Shown: positions 31,733-40,137, counted from the stretch's first letter. The stretch is DNA of 64,000 nt from Phytomonospora sp040655735 (GCF_040655735.1 NZ_JBFAKK010000007.1:248001-312000), one strand, 5' to 3'. Numbers and translations are program-made. Notes: generated from the letters alone by a model not told the origin.

Positions 31733-32920
31733 GTGACCGTCTCCGACCCGCTGCGCGCCCTCTCGGCCCGCCTGACCCGCCCCGAGGTCCCGCCGCTGCC
31801 CAAGCCGACCGGCTTCTGGCAGCGCGTGCGGTACTACGGCCGCATCCCGATGCTGGCCGCCGTGGTCTTCATCGCCGCGGCGACCTACAACCCGATCCAC
31901 GACCACATGTGGTCCCTGATCTACGCGGTGATCCTGGTCGTGCCGCTGGCCCTGGTCTCCCGCTGGAGCCTGCCGGCCTGGCTGATCGCGATCGTGTGCG
32001 CGCTGTGGTTCGGGCTGACCGTCGAGGCTCCCGGCAGCTCGACCCCTACGTGGCCGTGGAACCCGGTCCAGCCGGTCATCCTGCTGTGGGTCACCTTCGT
32101 GGTCTCCCTGCGACAGCGCCTGTGGCTGCTGGTGCCGATGTGGGCGCTGACCATGTTCATGCTCTCGGCCACGGTCACGGCCAGGGACAACGTGCTGGCG
32201 ATGTGCCTGCTGTTCACCGTTCCCTTCCTGGTCGGCGCGGTCATCGGGCGCAACTTCAAGCTGGGCCAGCGGCTGGCGGCCGAGCAGGAGCGCGGCGGGA
32301 TCCTCACCGAGCGCGCGCGGATCGCGCGTGAGCTGCACGACGTCGTCGCCCACCACATGTCGATGATCGCCGTGCGCGCCGAGACCGCCCCCTACCGGCT
32401 GAGCGACGTCGGCGAGGACTCGCGGGCGGAGTTCACCGAGATCTCGGCCGCCGCCCGCGAGGCGCTCACCGAGATGCGCCTGCTGCTGGGCGTGCTGCGC
32501 AGCGACGAGGCGGCCGCGCCTCCGACGGCACCGCAGCCGCAGATCTCCGACCTGCCCGACCTGGTCGCCTCGGCGCGGCACGCGGGGGCCGAGGTGGAGC
32601 TGAGCGTGGGCGACGAGGTCGGCGAGGTGCCGCAGATCGTGGGCGTCTCGGCCTACCGGATCGTGCAGGAGGCGCTGTCGAACGTGGCCCGGCACGCGCC
32701 GGGCTCGCGGGCGACGGTCGAGATCACCTCCGACGGGGAGGCGCTGCGCGTGCGCGTCGAGAACGGGCCGGGCACGCGTCCTTCGGCGGGTGGGGGCAGC
32801 GGTTACGGGCTGCGGGGGGCGGGTGAGCGCGCGACGATCCTGGGGGGTTCGCTGGAGTCGGGGCCGACGCCGTCGGGCGGCTACCTGGTCGACGCGCGGC
32901 TCCCGGTGCGCGAGGCATGA
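31733..32920 (+). CDS. Sensor histidine kinase (NarL/DesK class, HisKA_3)
   Basis: A 395-residue kinase with six or so N-terminal TM helices (residues about 37-175), a HisKA_3 box RIARELHDVVAHHMSMIAVRAE with phospho-acceptor H202, and a C-terminal HATPase with ALSNVARHA and GYGLRGAGERATILGG. It overlaps the following response regulator region and forms a pair with it. GTG 31733 lies 8 nt behind TACGCT, suggesting a leaderless or near-leaderless message. The signal is unknown; the membrane domain resembles those of other actinobacterial DesK-like kinases. Confidence 0.9.
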   Translation: MTVSDPLRALSARLTRPEVPPLPKPTGFWQRVRYYGRIPMLAAVVFIAAATYNPIHDHMWSLIYAVILVVPLALVSRWSLPAWLIAIVCALWFGLTVEAPGSSTPTWPWNPVQPVILLWVTFVVSLRQRLWLLVPMWALTMFMLSATVTARDNVLAMCLLFTVPFLVGAVIGRNFKLGQRLAAEQERGGILTERARIARELHDVVAHHMSMIAVRAETAPYRLSDVGEDSRAEFTEISAAAREALTEMRLLLGVLRSDEAAAPPTAPQPQISDLPDLVASARHAGAEVELSVGDEVGEVPQIVGVSAYRIVQEALSNVARHAPGSRATVEITSDGEALRVRVENGPGTRPSAGGGSGYGLRGAGERATILGGSLESGPTPSGGYLVDARLPVREA

Positions 32921-32952
32921 TCGTGTCCGATTCCGTTCCCGAAAGAGGTCCC

Positions 32953-33618
32953 ATGATCAAGGTCCTGCTCGTCGACGACCAGGCGATGGTGCGCGAGGGG
33001 TTCGGCGCCCTCCTGCGCGCGCAGCCCGACATCGTGGTCGTCGGGGACGCTCCCGACGGGCTGGCCGGCGTGTCCGCCGCGCGCCTGCACGACCCCGACG
33101 TGGTGCTCATGGACATCCGCATGCCCAAGCTCGACGGCCTGGAGGCCACCCGCCGGATCCTGGACGTGCCCAGGGGCGTGCACCGGCCGAAGGTGCTCAT
33201 GCTGACCACCTTCGACCTCGACGACTACGTCTTCGAGGCGCTGCGGGCGGGGGCGAGCGGTTTCCTGCTCAAGGACGCTCCGGCGGCCGAGCTGGTCAGC
33301 GCCGTGCGGATCGTCGCGGCCGGGGAGGCGCTGCTGGCGCCGTCGGTGACCCGGCGCCTGATCGAGGACTACACCGGGCGCGGCCGGGCCGACCCCGCCA
33401 AGCGCAACGTCCTCAACGGGCTGACCCCGCGTGAGACCGACGTGTTGCGCCTGGTCGCGCGCGGTCTGTCGAACCAGGAGATCGCCGCTCAGCTCGTGCT
33501 GGCCGAGCAGACGGTCAAGACGCACGTGAGCCGTGTGCTGACCAAACTGGCGCTGCGCGACCGCGCTCAGGCGGTCGTCTTCGCCTACGAGGCCGGCCTG
33601 GTCACCCCCGGAACCTAG
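32953..33618 (+). CDS. Response regulator, NarL/LuxR type
   Basis: A 221-residue response regulator paired with the preceding kinase. The receiver contains D54 in DVVLMDIRMPKLDG; the C-terminal LuxR HTH is GLTPRETDVLRLVARGLSNQEIAAQLVLAEQTVKTHVSRVLTKLALRDRAQAVVFAYE. ATG 32953 follows AAAGAGG at a good distance; an alternative start at 32917 would overlap the kinase stop. The stop TAG at 33616-33618 shares its last base with a MITE-like element. Targets unknown. Confidence 0.92.
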   Translation: MIKVLLVDDQAMVREGFGALLRAQPDIVVVGDAPDGLAGVSAARLHDPDVVLMDIRMPKLDGLEATRRILDVPRGVHRPKVLMLTTFDLDDYVFEALRAGASGFLLKDAPAAELVSAVRIVAAGEALLAPSVTRRLIEDYTGRGRADPAKRNVLNGLTPRETDVLRLVARGLSNQEIAAQLVLAEQTVKTHVSRVLTKLALRDRAQAVVFAYEAGLVTPGT

Positions 33619-33780
33619 GGCTTGTCCGGTGGGTCACTGCGGGGCTGCGGCGGGCTCATCGCGTCCCTGGACTGCGCCGTCGCGTCGGCCGAGTACAACA
33701 CCGGTACTAGGCCGCCACCACGGCTTGCCAGAACCACGATGATTCCCGCCTCGCACCCACAAGACCCACCAGACAAGCCC
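33618..33780. mobile_element. MITE-like element, 163 bp, with 18-bp terminal inverted repeats
   Basis: Ends GGGCTTGTCCGGTGGGTC (33618-33635) and GACCCACCAGACAAGCCC (33763-33780) are inverted copies with one mismatch. The element is too short for a transposase and has no coding pattern. No clear target-site duplication is visible (TA on the left only). Its left end supplies the final G of the response-regulator stop codon, so it inserted at or re-created the gene end. Inside, CGGCTTGCCAGAA at 33721 is echoed by CGGCTCGCCAGAA at 33781, just outside the right end. Confidence 0.5.
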
Positions 33781-34048
33781 CGGCTCGCCAGAAGGTGGCA
33801 AGTGTTTGTGGAATGAGTCACAAAGGCACCACCGGTCAGCGGCGGTCATCCGTCCGGCGGACGCGCCCCATTCGTCCGGCCGAGGGCAGAAGAAGAGAAA
33901 CCTCCACGGCTGGAAACGAGCGGGGACGAACCTCGCCAAACCGGCCTAACAGACAGGTGGCCGAGTACGGGCACACACCACTCACCATGAATTTCGCCCG
34001 CTCATCGCCAAGCCGCTGACCTGGGAAATCACCCCTTACGTTGGTCCG
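33781..34048. other. Upstream region of the secreted lytic-type protein
   Basis: About 270 bp without a gene. A small stem TTTGTG/CACAAA lies at 33805-33824. A -10-like TACGTT (34037-34042) lies 6 nt ahead of the GTG at 34049, with CTGACC as a possible -35 at 34016. Secreted hydrolases of this kind are often preceded by a ydaO c-di-AMP riboswitch, but I do not see its conserved GGGGTGAAT-type core. Confidence 0.4.
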
Positions 34049-34729
34049 GTGCGAAACGAAACCAACCCCTCAGCCATCGGCCTCGACCGGGTCCTGGGAC
34101 GACGCATCGGCCTGCTCGCGCTTACCGGCGCTGTGGCCCTCGCGGCTCTCGGATTCTCGTCCTCGGCCGCTTCCGCCGCCAACGACGTCGACGCCGCCCG
34201 CGCCATCGCCGAAGCCGCCGCAGCCGCGGAGGCCCCGGCCCCCGCGGACCAGCCGGCCAAGAAACCCGCCAAGAAGAAGACCACCGAGCTCAAGCCCGTC
34301 GCGGGTCTGACCAAGACCCAGATGCGCAACGCCATCACGATCATCAAGGCCGGTCAGGAGGCCGGGCTGTCCGGTCGCGCCCAGATCATCGCCCTGATGA
34401 CCGCGATGCAGGAGAGCGGCCTGCGCAACCTGGCCAGCCCGGTCGTGCCGAAGTCCCTCAAGTACGACCACGAGGGCACCGGCTCCGACCACGACTCCGT
34501 CGGCCTCTTCCAGCAGCGCGCCTCGGGCAGCTGGGGAACGGTCAAGGAGATCATGACCCCCCGTACCTCCGCGCTCTCCTTCTACAACGGCCTCAAGGGC
34601 GTTCACAAGTGGGAGAAGCTCGGCATGGGCGAGGCCGCCCAGACCGTCCAGGTCTCGGCCTTCCCCGACGCCTACGACAAGCACGAGGGCGCAGCCCGCG
34701 AGGTCGTCGCCGCCTACTACGGCAAGTGA
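34049..34729 (+). CDS. Secreted lysozyme-like peptidoglycan hydrolase
   Basis: A 226-residue exported protein. The signal peptide has a hydrophobic core IGLLALTGAVALAALGF followed by ASAA near residue 47. An Ala/Pro/Lys linker (residues about 60-85) leads to a lytic-transglycosylase-like domain: QMRNAITIIKAGQEAGLSGRAQIIALMTAMQESGLRN has the catalytic-type Glu in MQESGL, and DSVGLFQQRASGSWGTVKEIM is the matching GLFQ block. It should cleave or bind cell-wall peptidoglycan. GTG 34049 is probably leaderless. A strong terminator follows. Confidence 0.82.
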   Translation: MRNETNPSAIGLDRVLGRRIGLLALTGAVALAALGFSSSAASAANDVDAARAIAEAAAAAEAPAPADQPAKKPAKKKTTELKPVAGLTKTQMRNAITIIKAGQEAGLSGRAQIIALMTAMQESGLRNLASPVVPKSLKYDHEGTGSDHDSVGLFQQRASGSWGTVKEIMTPRTSALSFYNGLKGVHKWEKLGMGEAAQTVQVSAFPDAYDKHEGAAREVVAAYYGK

Positions 34730-34756
34730 CCCCACCTCAAGTCTTACGACCGGAAA

Positions 34757-34794
34757 TCGACGGCCCCCACCAAGCGCTCGGTGGGGGCCGTCGA
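34757..34794. terminator. Bidirectional terminator
   Basis: A perfect 15-bp stem (34757-34771 with 34780-34794) and an 8-base loop AAGCGCTC. It lies between the convergent lysozyme-like and DUF1684 genes. Confidence 0.8.
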
Positions 34795-34799
34795 CATAT

Positions 34800-35594
34800 C
34801 TACGCCGGGATCTTCTCGCCGGCCTCGACGGCCACGGCCAGCCGGTTCTCGTAGGGCGGCACCGGGCAGGTCGAGTAGTCGTTGAAGGCGCACGGCAGGT
34901 TGCGCGCCCGGTTGAAGTCCAGCAGCACTCGGCCGCCGTCGCCGGGCGCGGCGATGTCGAGGAAGCGGGCCGAGGCGCTGGTCGTCACGCCGCTGGTGGC
35001 GTCGCGGAACAGCGTGTAGAGCCCGCCGCCGTCGAAGACCGTCAGCGTCTGCTCCTGCCCGCCGACCTCGAAGCGCACGATCCCCGCCGCGGTGCCGGTC
35101 GAGGTGTAGCCCTCGACGACCGAGCCGACCTCGACGGTGCGGGCGGTCTCGTAGGGCTCGAACACCGCGTCGACGATCCAGCGGGCCTGCGGCTCGTAGG
35201 CCGGCACGCCGGTGAACGCCGTCAGCGCGGCCGACTTCGGGTCGCGGACCCGGAAGGCGAAGCCGCCCCGGTCGATGACCTCGACGACCACGTCACCGAA
35301 CTTCAGGGTCTCGTCCGAGGTGGTGTTCACCAGCGGGATCACCGTCTCACCGTCGACCGGCGCCCCCGACAGGGTGAGCCCGTCGGCGGCCTTCGCGGTC
35401 ACGGTGACGTGGTCGGCGGTGGCCAGCCAGGTACCGGGCACCTCGTCGAAGGTCGACGGCTCGCCCTCCTCCAGCCAGTGCAGGGCGACCAGGCTCAGCG
35501 CGCTGTACGGGCCCTTGAGGCCGGCGTCGCGCTGGGCGCGCCATGTGGGCCAGGTTCGCAGCAGTTCGTCCCGGGCCGTGTCGTTCGTGCTCAT
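34800..35594 (-). CDS. DUF1684 family protein
   Basis: A 264-residue cytoplasmic protein. It begins with LLRTWPTWRAQRDAGLKGPYSALSLVALHWLEEGEPSTF and has the conserved end FNRARNLPCAFNDYSTCPVPPYENRLAVAVEAGEK, typical of DUF1684. The N/CAF/YSTCP block suggests a small-molecule binding site, but the function is unknown. ATG 35594 is the start. It converges on the lysozyme-like gene and lies 18 bp from the DUF2809 gene on the same strand. Confidence 0.88.
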   Translation of the reverse strand: MSTNDTARDELLRTWPTWRAQRDAGLKGPYSALSLVALHWLEEGEPSTFDEVPGTWLATADHVTVTAKAADGLTLSGAPVDGETVIPLVNTTSDETLKFGDVVVEVIDRGGFAFRVRDPKSAALTAFTGVPAYEPQARWIVDAVFEPYETARTVEVGSVVEGYTSTGTAAGIVRFEVGGQEQTLTVFDGGGLYTLFRDATSGVTTSASARFLDIAAPGDGGRVLLDFNRARNLPCAFNDYSTCPVPPYENRLAVAVEAGEKIPA

Positions 35595-35612
35595 GTGGGG
35601 TGCCTTCCGAGG

Positions 35613-36005
35613 TCAGGTATCGGCGGCAACTGTAGTTCGGCGATCTTGCCGCCGTGCGAGGCTGACCACGCCCGCCCCGGCGAGCGCGCCGACGGCGTAC
35701 CAGAGCAGGTCGGGGGCGTTGAAGGTCGAGCCGAGGACCAGGCGCGCCACGGGGTTCGAGGAGAGTTCGCCGGGGATGGGGGTGAGCTGGAAGAACTCGA
35801 CGGCCCAGCTGAAGGCGCAGGCCGCCGCCGCCGCGACGAGCGGCCGGGTGCGCGGGGCGACGACCAGCACCAGCCAGAAGATGAGCAGGGCGTACAGCGC
35901 CGACCCGGCGTACTTGGCGAACGCGCCGTCCCATGTGGAGCGGACGCCGAGGCCGGCGGCGACGGTCGCCACGGCAGCGGCGGCGTAGGGAAGGCGCGCC
36001 CTCAC
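35613..36005 (-). CDS. DUF2809 family membrane protein
   Basis: A 130-residue protein with four predicted TM helices, containing SWAVEFFQLTPIPGELSSNPVARLVLGSTFNAPDLLWYAVGALAG, the DUF2809 signature (VE-F-Q, N-x-x-D). The function is unknown. Its GTG overlaps the site-2 protease stop as GTGA (36002-36005), so it is translationally coupled and third in an ATPase-protease-membrane protein operon. It may be an accessory or target of the membrane protease; this is only a positional guess. Confidence 0.8.
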   Translation of the reverse strand: MRARLPYAAAAVATVAAGLGVRSTWDGAFAKYAGSALYALLIFWLVLVVAPRTRPLVAAAAACAFSWAVEFFQLTPIPGELSSNPVARLVLGSTFNAPDLLWYAVGALAGAGVVSLARRQDRRTTVAADT

Positions 36006-36793
36006 GTCCAGAACCGGAACAGGTTGGAGCCCAGGCCCACCAGCAGCGTGTCGACGCCGAGGAGGCCGAGGATCCAGTAGACGAAGTCGAAGAAGTAGCG
36101 GTTGATCACCGGGTGCAGCAGCAGGACGAAGAGCAGCAGGATCCCGAAGGGGGCGATCTTGGCGATGTTGCGCGAGTACTCCGGCGGCAGCCAGGGCTCG
36201 ATGATGCCGTAGCCGTCGAGGCCCGGGATCGGCAGCAGGTTCAGGATCGTGGCGGTCACCTGGAGCATGCAGAGATAGGCGACGGCCGACTGGAGGGCGA
36301 TGCCGGCGTTGTCGAGAACGCCGGTGGCGAGCAGGACGCCCAGGATCACGGCGAACAGGGCGTTGGAGGCCGGGCCCATGGCCGAGACGATGGAGTCGAT
36401 CTTCTTGCTGCGCAGCAGGCCGCGCTGGACCCACACCGCGCCACCGGGAAGACCGATGCCGCCGAGGATCACGAAGACCAGCGGGAGCACGATCGAGAGC
36501 ACCGCGTGGGTGTACTTCAGCGGGTTGAGGGTGAGGTAGCCCTTCTCCGGAATCGTGTGGTCGCCGCCCTTGTAGGCCGTCAGCGCGTGCCCGAACTCGT
36601 GCAGGCACAGCGACACGACCCAGCCCGCCAGCACGAACAGGAAGACCGTCAGGCCGGTCCCGATCCCGCGGACGTCGCCGGTCGCCTCGGCCCACAGCGC
36701 GACGCCGGTGCCCAGGAAGAGGGCCACGAAGGCCAGGAAGATCCAGCTCGGCTTCGTGTGGCTAGCGTGGGCGCGCTGGTCGTAGTAGCTCAT
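36002..36793 (-). CDS. Site-2 protease family (M50) intramembrane metalloprotease
   Basis: A 263-residue polytopic membrane protein. The zinc-binding HEFGH motif is in VVSLCLHEFGHALTAYKGG (near residue 66), and the second conserved motif NLLPIPGLDGYG (near residue 185) has the metal-binding Asp. It is a minimal SREBP/S2P-like protease without PDZ domain. The ATG overlaps the preceding AAA ATPase stop as ATGA (36790-36793), and its own stop overlaps DUF2809. Such proteases release membrane-bound regulators; the substrate is not visible here. Confidence 0.92.
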   Translation of the reverse strand: MSYYDQRAHASHTKPSWIFLAFVALFLGTGVALWAEATGDVRGIGTGLTVFLFVLAGWVVSLCLHEFGHALTAYKGGDHTIPEKGYLTLNPLKYTHAVLSIVLPLVFVILGGIGLPGGAVWVQRGLLRSKKIDSIVSAMGPASNALFAVILGVLLATGVLDNAGIALQSAVAYLCMLQVTATILNLLPIPGLDGYGIIEPWLPPEYSRNIAKIAPFGILLLFVLLLHPVINRYFFDFVYWILGLLGVDTLLVGLGSNLFRFWT

Positions 36794-37980
36794 GCCCTGC
36801 CTCTCAGGTAGCGGTCGAAGTGCGGGACCGTGAAGGCGACGACACCGCGCTCCTCGGCGAAGATCAGGCCCTTCTTGATCAGCGCGTCCCGGGCCGGGGA
36901 GAGGCTGGAGGGCTTGCGCCCCAGGACTCTGGCGACGTCGGCGGTGCTCACCGCTCCCGCCGGGCCCTCGGTGAGGTCGGCCATCGCCCGCATGTACTCG
37001 CGCTCGGCGGGGGTCGCGCGCTCGTAGCGCGAACCGAAGAATCCCACGGCCAGCTCCGCCTCGGCGGCGGGGGCGGCCACGCGCACGTCCTCGGCGGTGA
37101 TGGGCGTGACCGGGGCGTGGTCCCAGGTCGCCTTCCCGTACGCCTGCACGAAGTAGGGGTAGCCGCCGGAGTGCCCGAACAGTGCGGCGAGGGCGTCGGA
37201 CTCGTAGACCGCGCCTTCTTTTTCGGCGGGGGCCGTCAGCGCGTGCGCGGCGTCGTCGGCGCCGAGGCGGTCGATGCGCATGTAGGTGAACAACCGCTCG
37301 GAGTACGACTTCGAGGCCGACAGGACCGCCGGCAGGTGGGGAAGCCCCGCGCCGACCACGATCAGCGGCGTCCCGGCCTGGGACAGCTCGTGGCAGGCCG
37401 CGCACAGCGCCGAGACGTCCGAAGTGGACAGGTCCTGCATCTCGTCGATGAAGATCGCCAGGCCCGTCCCGACGTCGGCGGCGATCTCGGCGGCGTCGGT
37501 GAACAACTCCACCAGGTCGATCTCGATGTCGCCGGAGTCGGCCCGGCCGCTGCCCGTCGGCGCGTCGATGCCCGGCTCCCAGCGGTCGCGCAGGCGAGCC
37601 CCGGCCGGATTGCTCTTGAGCGCGAAGGCCTTCAGCGTCGACAGGAAGGACTCCACGCGCTCGGGCGCGCGGTGCCGCGTGCCCAGCTCCCGGACCGCCA
37701 TGTGCAGCGCTCCCGACAGCGGCCGCCGCAGCGACTGGTCGGGACGCGCCTCGATCTTCCCGGTGCCCCACAACTTCGCGATCGCCTGACTGCGCAGCGA
37801 GTTGAGCAGGACGGTCTTGCCGACCCCGCGCAGCCCGGTGAGGACCAGCGAGCGCTCGGGACGGCCGCGCGCGACACGGTCGAGGACCACCTCGAAGGCG
37901 CGCAGCTCCCGGTCGCGCCCCGCGAGCTGCGGCGGCCGCTGCCCCGCCCCGGGCGCGTAGGGATTGCGTACCGGGTCCAT
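36790..37980 (-). CDS. AAA+ ATPase (STAND-like / Orc1-type)
   Basis: A 396-residue ATPase. Walker A is LVLTGLRGVGKTVLLNSL (near residue 50), Walker B LAIFIDEMQDLS (near residue 180), followed by VGAGLPHLP and a sensor region. A C-terminal winged helix (GAVSTADVARVLGRKPSSLSPARDALIKKGLIFAEERGVVAFTVPHF) resembles Orc1/Cdc6 or ATP-dependent regulators. The gene is first in an operon with a site-2 protease and DUF2809, joined by ATGA-type overlaps. It could regulate or unfold a target for the protease; this is inferred from context only. Confidence 0.85.
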   Translation of the reverse strand: MDPVRNPYAPGAGQRPPQLAGRDRELRAFEVVLDRVARGRPERSLVLTGLRGVGKTVLLNSLRSQAIAKLWGTGKIEARPDQSLRRPLSGALHMAVRELGTRHRAPERVESFLSTLKAFALKSNPAGARLRDRWEPGIDAPTGSGRADSGDIEIDLVELFTDAAEIAADVGTGLAIFIDEMQDLSTSDVSALCAACHELSQAGTPLIVVGAGLPHLPAVLSASKSYSERLFTYMRIDRLGADDAAHALTAPAEKEGAVYESDALAALFGHSGGYPYFVQAYGKATWDHAPVTPITAEDVRVAAPAAEAELAVGFFGSRYERATPAEREYMRAMADLTEGPAGAVSTADVARVLGRKPSSLSPARDALIKKGLIFAEERGVVAFTVPHFDRYLRGRA

Positions 37981-38087
37981 GGGCTAGGAGCGTATCGGGT
38001 CGTATTGGGTTCTGGCTAGACAACGGTCGCGACGGGCGGAAAGGCGCTCGCCGCGCGCCCGGCCCCTCTGCTAACCTCGTCGCGTCC

Positions 38088-38204
38088 GCCGCGTGATCAC
38101 GCGGCACCCCGTTCAAGACAAGGTGAGGCCATTCGAATGCGGGTCGGCCACTAGGCCACCGGCACGAACATCCAGCGGAGCCGTTTCGGCGTCCGTCCGG
38201 TGGC
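38088..38204 (+). promoter_or_regulatory. Structured leader of the GNAT gene with palindrome and mini-ORF
   Basis: GCCGCGTGATCACGCGGC (38088-38105) is a perfect 18-bp palindrome. After AAGGTGAGG comes a five-codon ORF, ATG at 38137 to TAG at 38154 (M-R-V-G-H). CCACCGG (38156-38162) can pair with CCGGTGG (38198-38204) to form a long stem ahead of the GNAT start. This could be a translational or transcriptional attenuator; only the sequence pattern supports it. Confidence 0.35.
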
Positions 38205-38248
38205 GTTCTCTCTGACACCTTTTCTTGAGCGGAAGGCTCCATCCCACC

Positions 38249-39013
38249 GTGGATATCGACATCCAGAACCATGCCCGCGCCAACATCCTCGGCTCCGGGC
38301 TGTCCACCCGTGTCGGTCGCTTCGTCTGCCGGTTCGACCCCGACAGCGACAACCTCTTCCTCAACTACGCGATCCCCGACGAGGACACCGATCCCACCGA
38401 CGCCGAACTCGACGAGCTCGCCGAGGCGTTTGCGGCCAAGGGCCGCGTTCCGAGGTTCGAGTTCCTGCCGACGCGCAGCCCGAAGCTCGCCGACGCGCTG
38501 CGCGCCAAGGGATACCGCGAACAGCACCGGGGCAGGCTGATGGCCTGCGCTCCGGGCGAGGTCGCGGATCTGCCGCTCCCCGCCGGTCTGTCCATCCTGG
38601 ACGCCACCGACGAGGAGTCCTTCGTCGGCGCCGCCGCCGTGCAGCATCCCGCCTTCGACGACGAGATCCCGCCGAGGGACGTGGTGATCCGCTCGCACAC
38701 GCGCTCGCTGGAGCGCGGCGGGCTGCTCGCCGTCGCGGTGCTCGACTCCGGCGAGATCGTCGGCGCCGGGCAGACCGGCCCGGCGATCGACGCGATCTCC
38801 GAGATCGGCGGGATCGCCGTGGCGCCGGCCTACCGCCGCCAGGGCATCGCCGCGGCTCTGACAGCGCACCTGACCCGCGCGCTCCACGCCAACGGTGTGC
38901 GCACCGCCTGGCTCGACCCCGCCGACGACGGCGCCGGCCGGGCCTACGAGAAGGCCGGGTACCGGGTCGTCGGCGAGATCCTGCACATGGTCGACGACGG
39001 TGCCGCGAGCTGA
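38249..39013 (+). CDS. GNAT-family N-acetyltransferase
   Basis: A 254-residue protein with two weak GNAT-like halves. The C-terminal half has the acetyl-CoA-binding motif A, IGGIAVAPAYRRQGIAAALTAHLTRAL, and ends YEKAGYRVVGEILHMVDDG. The N-terminal half is degenerate (VGRFVCRFDPDSDNLFLNYAIP), as in other double-GNAT proteins. GTG 38249 is chosen; a TTG at 38225 would add eight residues. The structured leader upstream is unusual for such a gene. Substrate unknown. Confidence 0.83.
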   Translation: MDIDIQNHARANILGSGLSTRVGRFVCRFDPDSDNLFLNYAIPDEDTDPTDAELDELAEAFAAKGRVPRFEFLPTRSPKLADALRAKGYREQHRGRLMACAPGEVADLPLPAGLSILDATDEESFVGAAAVQHPAFDDEIPPRDVVIRSHTRSLERGGLLAVAVLDSGEIVGAGQTGPAIDAISEIGGIAVAPAYRRQGIAAALTAHLTRALHANGVRTAWLDPADDGAGRAYEKAGYRVVGEILHMVDDGAAS

Positions 39014-39022
39014 CGCCGTAAC

Positions 39023-39066
39023 CGAGGAGGGACCGCCGCGGCCTCGGCCACGGCGGTCCCTCCTCG
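39023..39066 (+). terminator. Terminator hairpin after the GNAT gene
   Basis: A perfect 16-bp stem (39023-39038 with 39051-39066) with a 12-base loop, 10 bp past the stop. It is GC-rich and followed by TCTCC, not a true T run. Confidence 0.7.
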
Positions 39067-39113
39067 TCTCCCCGGCGTGAGCCCGCTCATAGCGCGGCCC
39101 GCCGACCTCCTTG

Positions 39114-39129
39114 CTCACCAATAGGTGAG
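39114..39129. promoter_or_regulatory. Inverted repeat upstream of the imine-reductase-like gene
   Basis: CTCACC-AATA-GGTGAG, a perfect 6-bp inverted repeat about 100 bp ahead of the start codon. It resembles binding sites of HxlR or MarR-type repressors. No regulator gene is adjacent. Confidence 0.4.
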
Positions 39130-39227
39130 TGCCTGACTTTTCGGTGCGTACTTGCAGCTCACCGGCCTGCCGTCGAACATTGGCCGGGCGCGCCGACACA
39201 GCCGACACTTACCGAAGGACCTCTGAA

Positions 39228-40103
39228 ATGAACGAGCACAAGCCGGGCACCACCGTCATCGGCCTCGGCGCCATGGGCCGCGAGATCGCCCGGACCCTGC
39301 ACGCCGCCGGGCACGCCACGACCGTGTGGAACCGCACCCCGGGCCGTGCGGAGGAACTGACCGCGCTCGGTGTCACCGAGACCGCGACCGCCGTCGGGGC
39401 CATCGAGGCCGGGTCGGTGGCGATCGTGACGCTGCTGACCTACGACACCGTTCGCGAGGTCCTCGAACCGGTCGCCGACCGCCTGCGCGGCAAGGTGATC
39501 GTCAACCTCACCAGCGGCACACCCGACCAGGCGCGCGAGATGGCCGCGTGGGCCGAGGAACGGGGGATCGACTACCTCGACGGCGGGATGATGGCCGTCC
39601 CGCAGATGATCGGGCGGCCGGGGGCCTCGATCCTCTACAGCGGACCGGAAGCGCTGTTCACGACCTGGCGCCCGGTGTTCGACCTGCTGGCCGAGAGCAC
39701 CTACTTCGGCGCCGACCCGGGCACGGCGTCCCTTGTGGACTTCGCGCTGCTGTCGGCGATGTACTCGATGTTCACCGGTGTCTTCCACAGCATGGCGATG
39801 GTGGCCCCCGCCGGGATCTCGGCCGCGGAGTTCGCGCCGCGCGTCGCCGGGTGGCTCACCGCGATGGCCGGCGCCATCCCCGCCCACGCGGCCGTCATCG
39901 ACTCGGGCGACTACACGGCGGTGACGCAGAGCGTCGCCTTCAACAAGAGCGCCTTCGACCTCATCCACCGGGCCGGCCGCGACCAGGGGGTCGACACGCT
40001 GCTCATCGACCCGATCAAGGCCCTGCTGGACCGTCGCGCGGCCGACGGGCACGCCGCCGACGCCTTCGAGAGCATCATCGAGGGCATCAAGGCCCGGGGG
40101 TAG
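39228..40103 (+). CDS. NAD(P)-dependent oxidoreductase, imine reductase-like (6PGDH fold)
   Basis: A 291-residue beta-hydroxyacid dehydrogenase/imine-reductase. TTVIGLGAMGREIARTLHAAGHATTVWNRTPGRAEELTALG holds the GLGxMG dinucleotide loop and the arginine after the second strand that selects NADPH. GGMMAVPQMIG fits the substrate-proximal motif. The C-terminal helical domain (from about residue 165) would dimerise in the 6PGDH manner. Whether it reduces imines or hydroxyacids cannot be told from here. ATG 39228 follows GAAGGA; the longer frame is non-conserved. Confidence 0.87.
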   Translation: MNEHKPGTTVIGLGAMGREIARTLHAAGHATTVWNRTPGRAEELTALGVTETATAVGAIEAGSVAIVTLLTYDTVREVLEPVADRLRGKVIVNLTSGTPDQAREMAAWAEERGIDYLDGGMMAVPQMIGRPGASILYSGPEALFTTWRPVFDLLAESTYFGADPGTASLVDFALLSAMYSMFTGVFHSMAMVAPAGISAAEFAPRVAGWLTAMAGAIPAHAAVIDSGDYTAVTQSVAFNKSAFDLIHRAGRDQGVDTLLIDPIKALLDRRAADGHAADAFESIIEGIKARG

Positions 40104-40107
40104 GAAG

Positions 40108-40137
40108 AACGGGCGGCGCCAGGGGCGCCGCCCGTTT
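40108..40137. terminator. Bidirectional terminator
   Basis: A 13-bp perfect stem (40108-40120 with 40124-40136) and an AGG loop, flanked by GAA and TTTCC. It lies between the convergent imine-reductase-like and tex genes. Confidence 0.75.

Noticed and set aside
33781..34048. ydaO-type c-di-AMP riboswitch before the secreted lytic-type gene
   Set aside because: The conserved core of that riboswitch is not visible, only a small hairpin.
38121..38160. A tRNA suggested by a TTCGAATGC stretch
   Set aside because: No acceptor, anticodon or D-arm pairing can be built around it.
36002..39208. A 1,068-codon open frame on the minus strand spanning the protease, the ATPase and the GNAT region
   Set aside because: Only its last part (the site-2 protease) has real motifs. 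The rest is antisense or out of frame to well-supported genes and is Arg/Ala/Pro-rich as expected for a GC-rich shadow frame.
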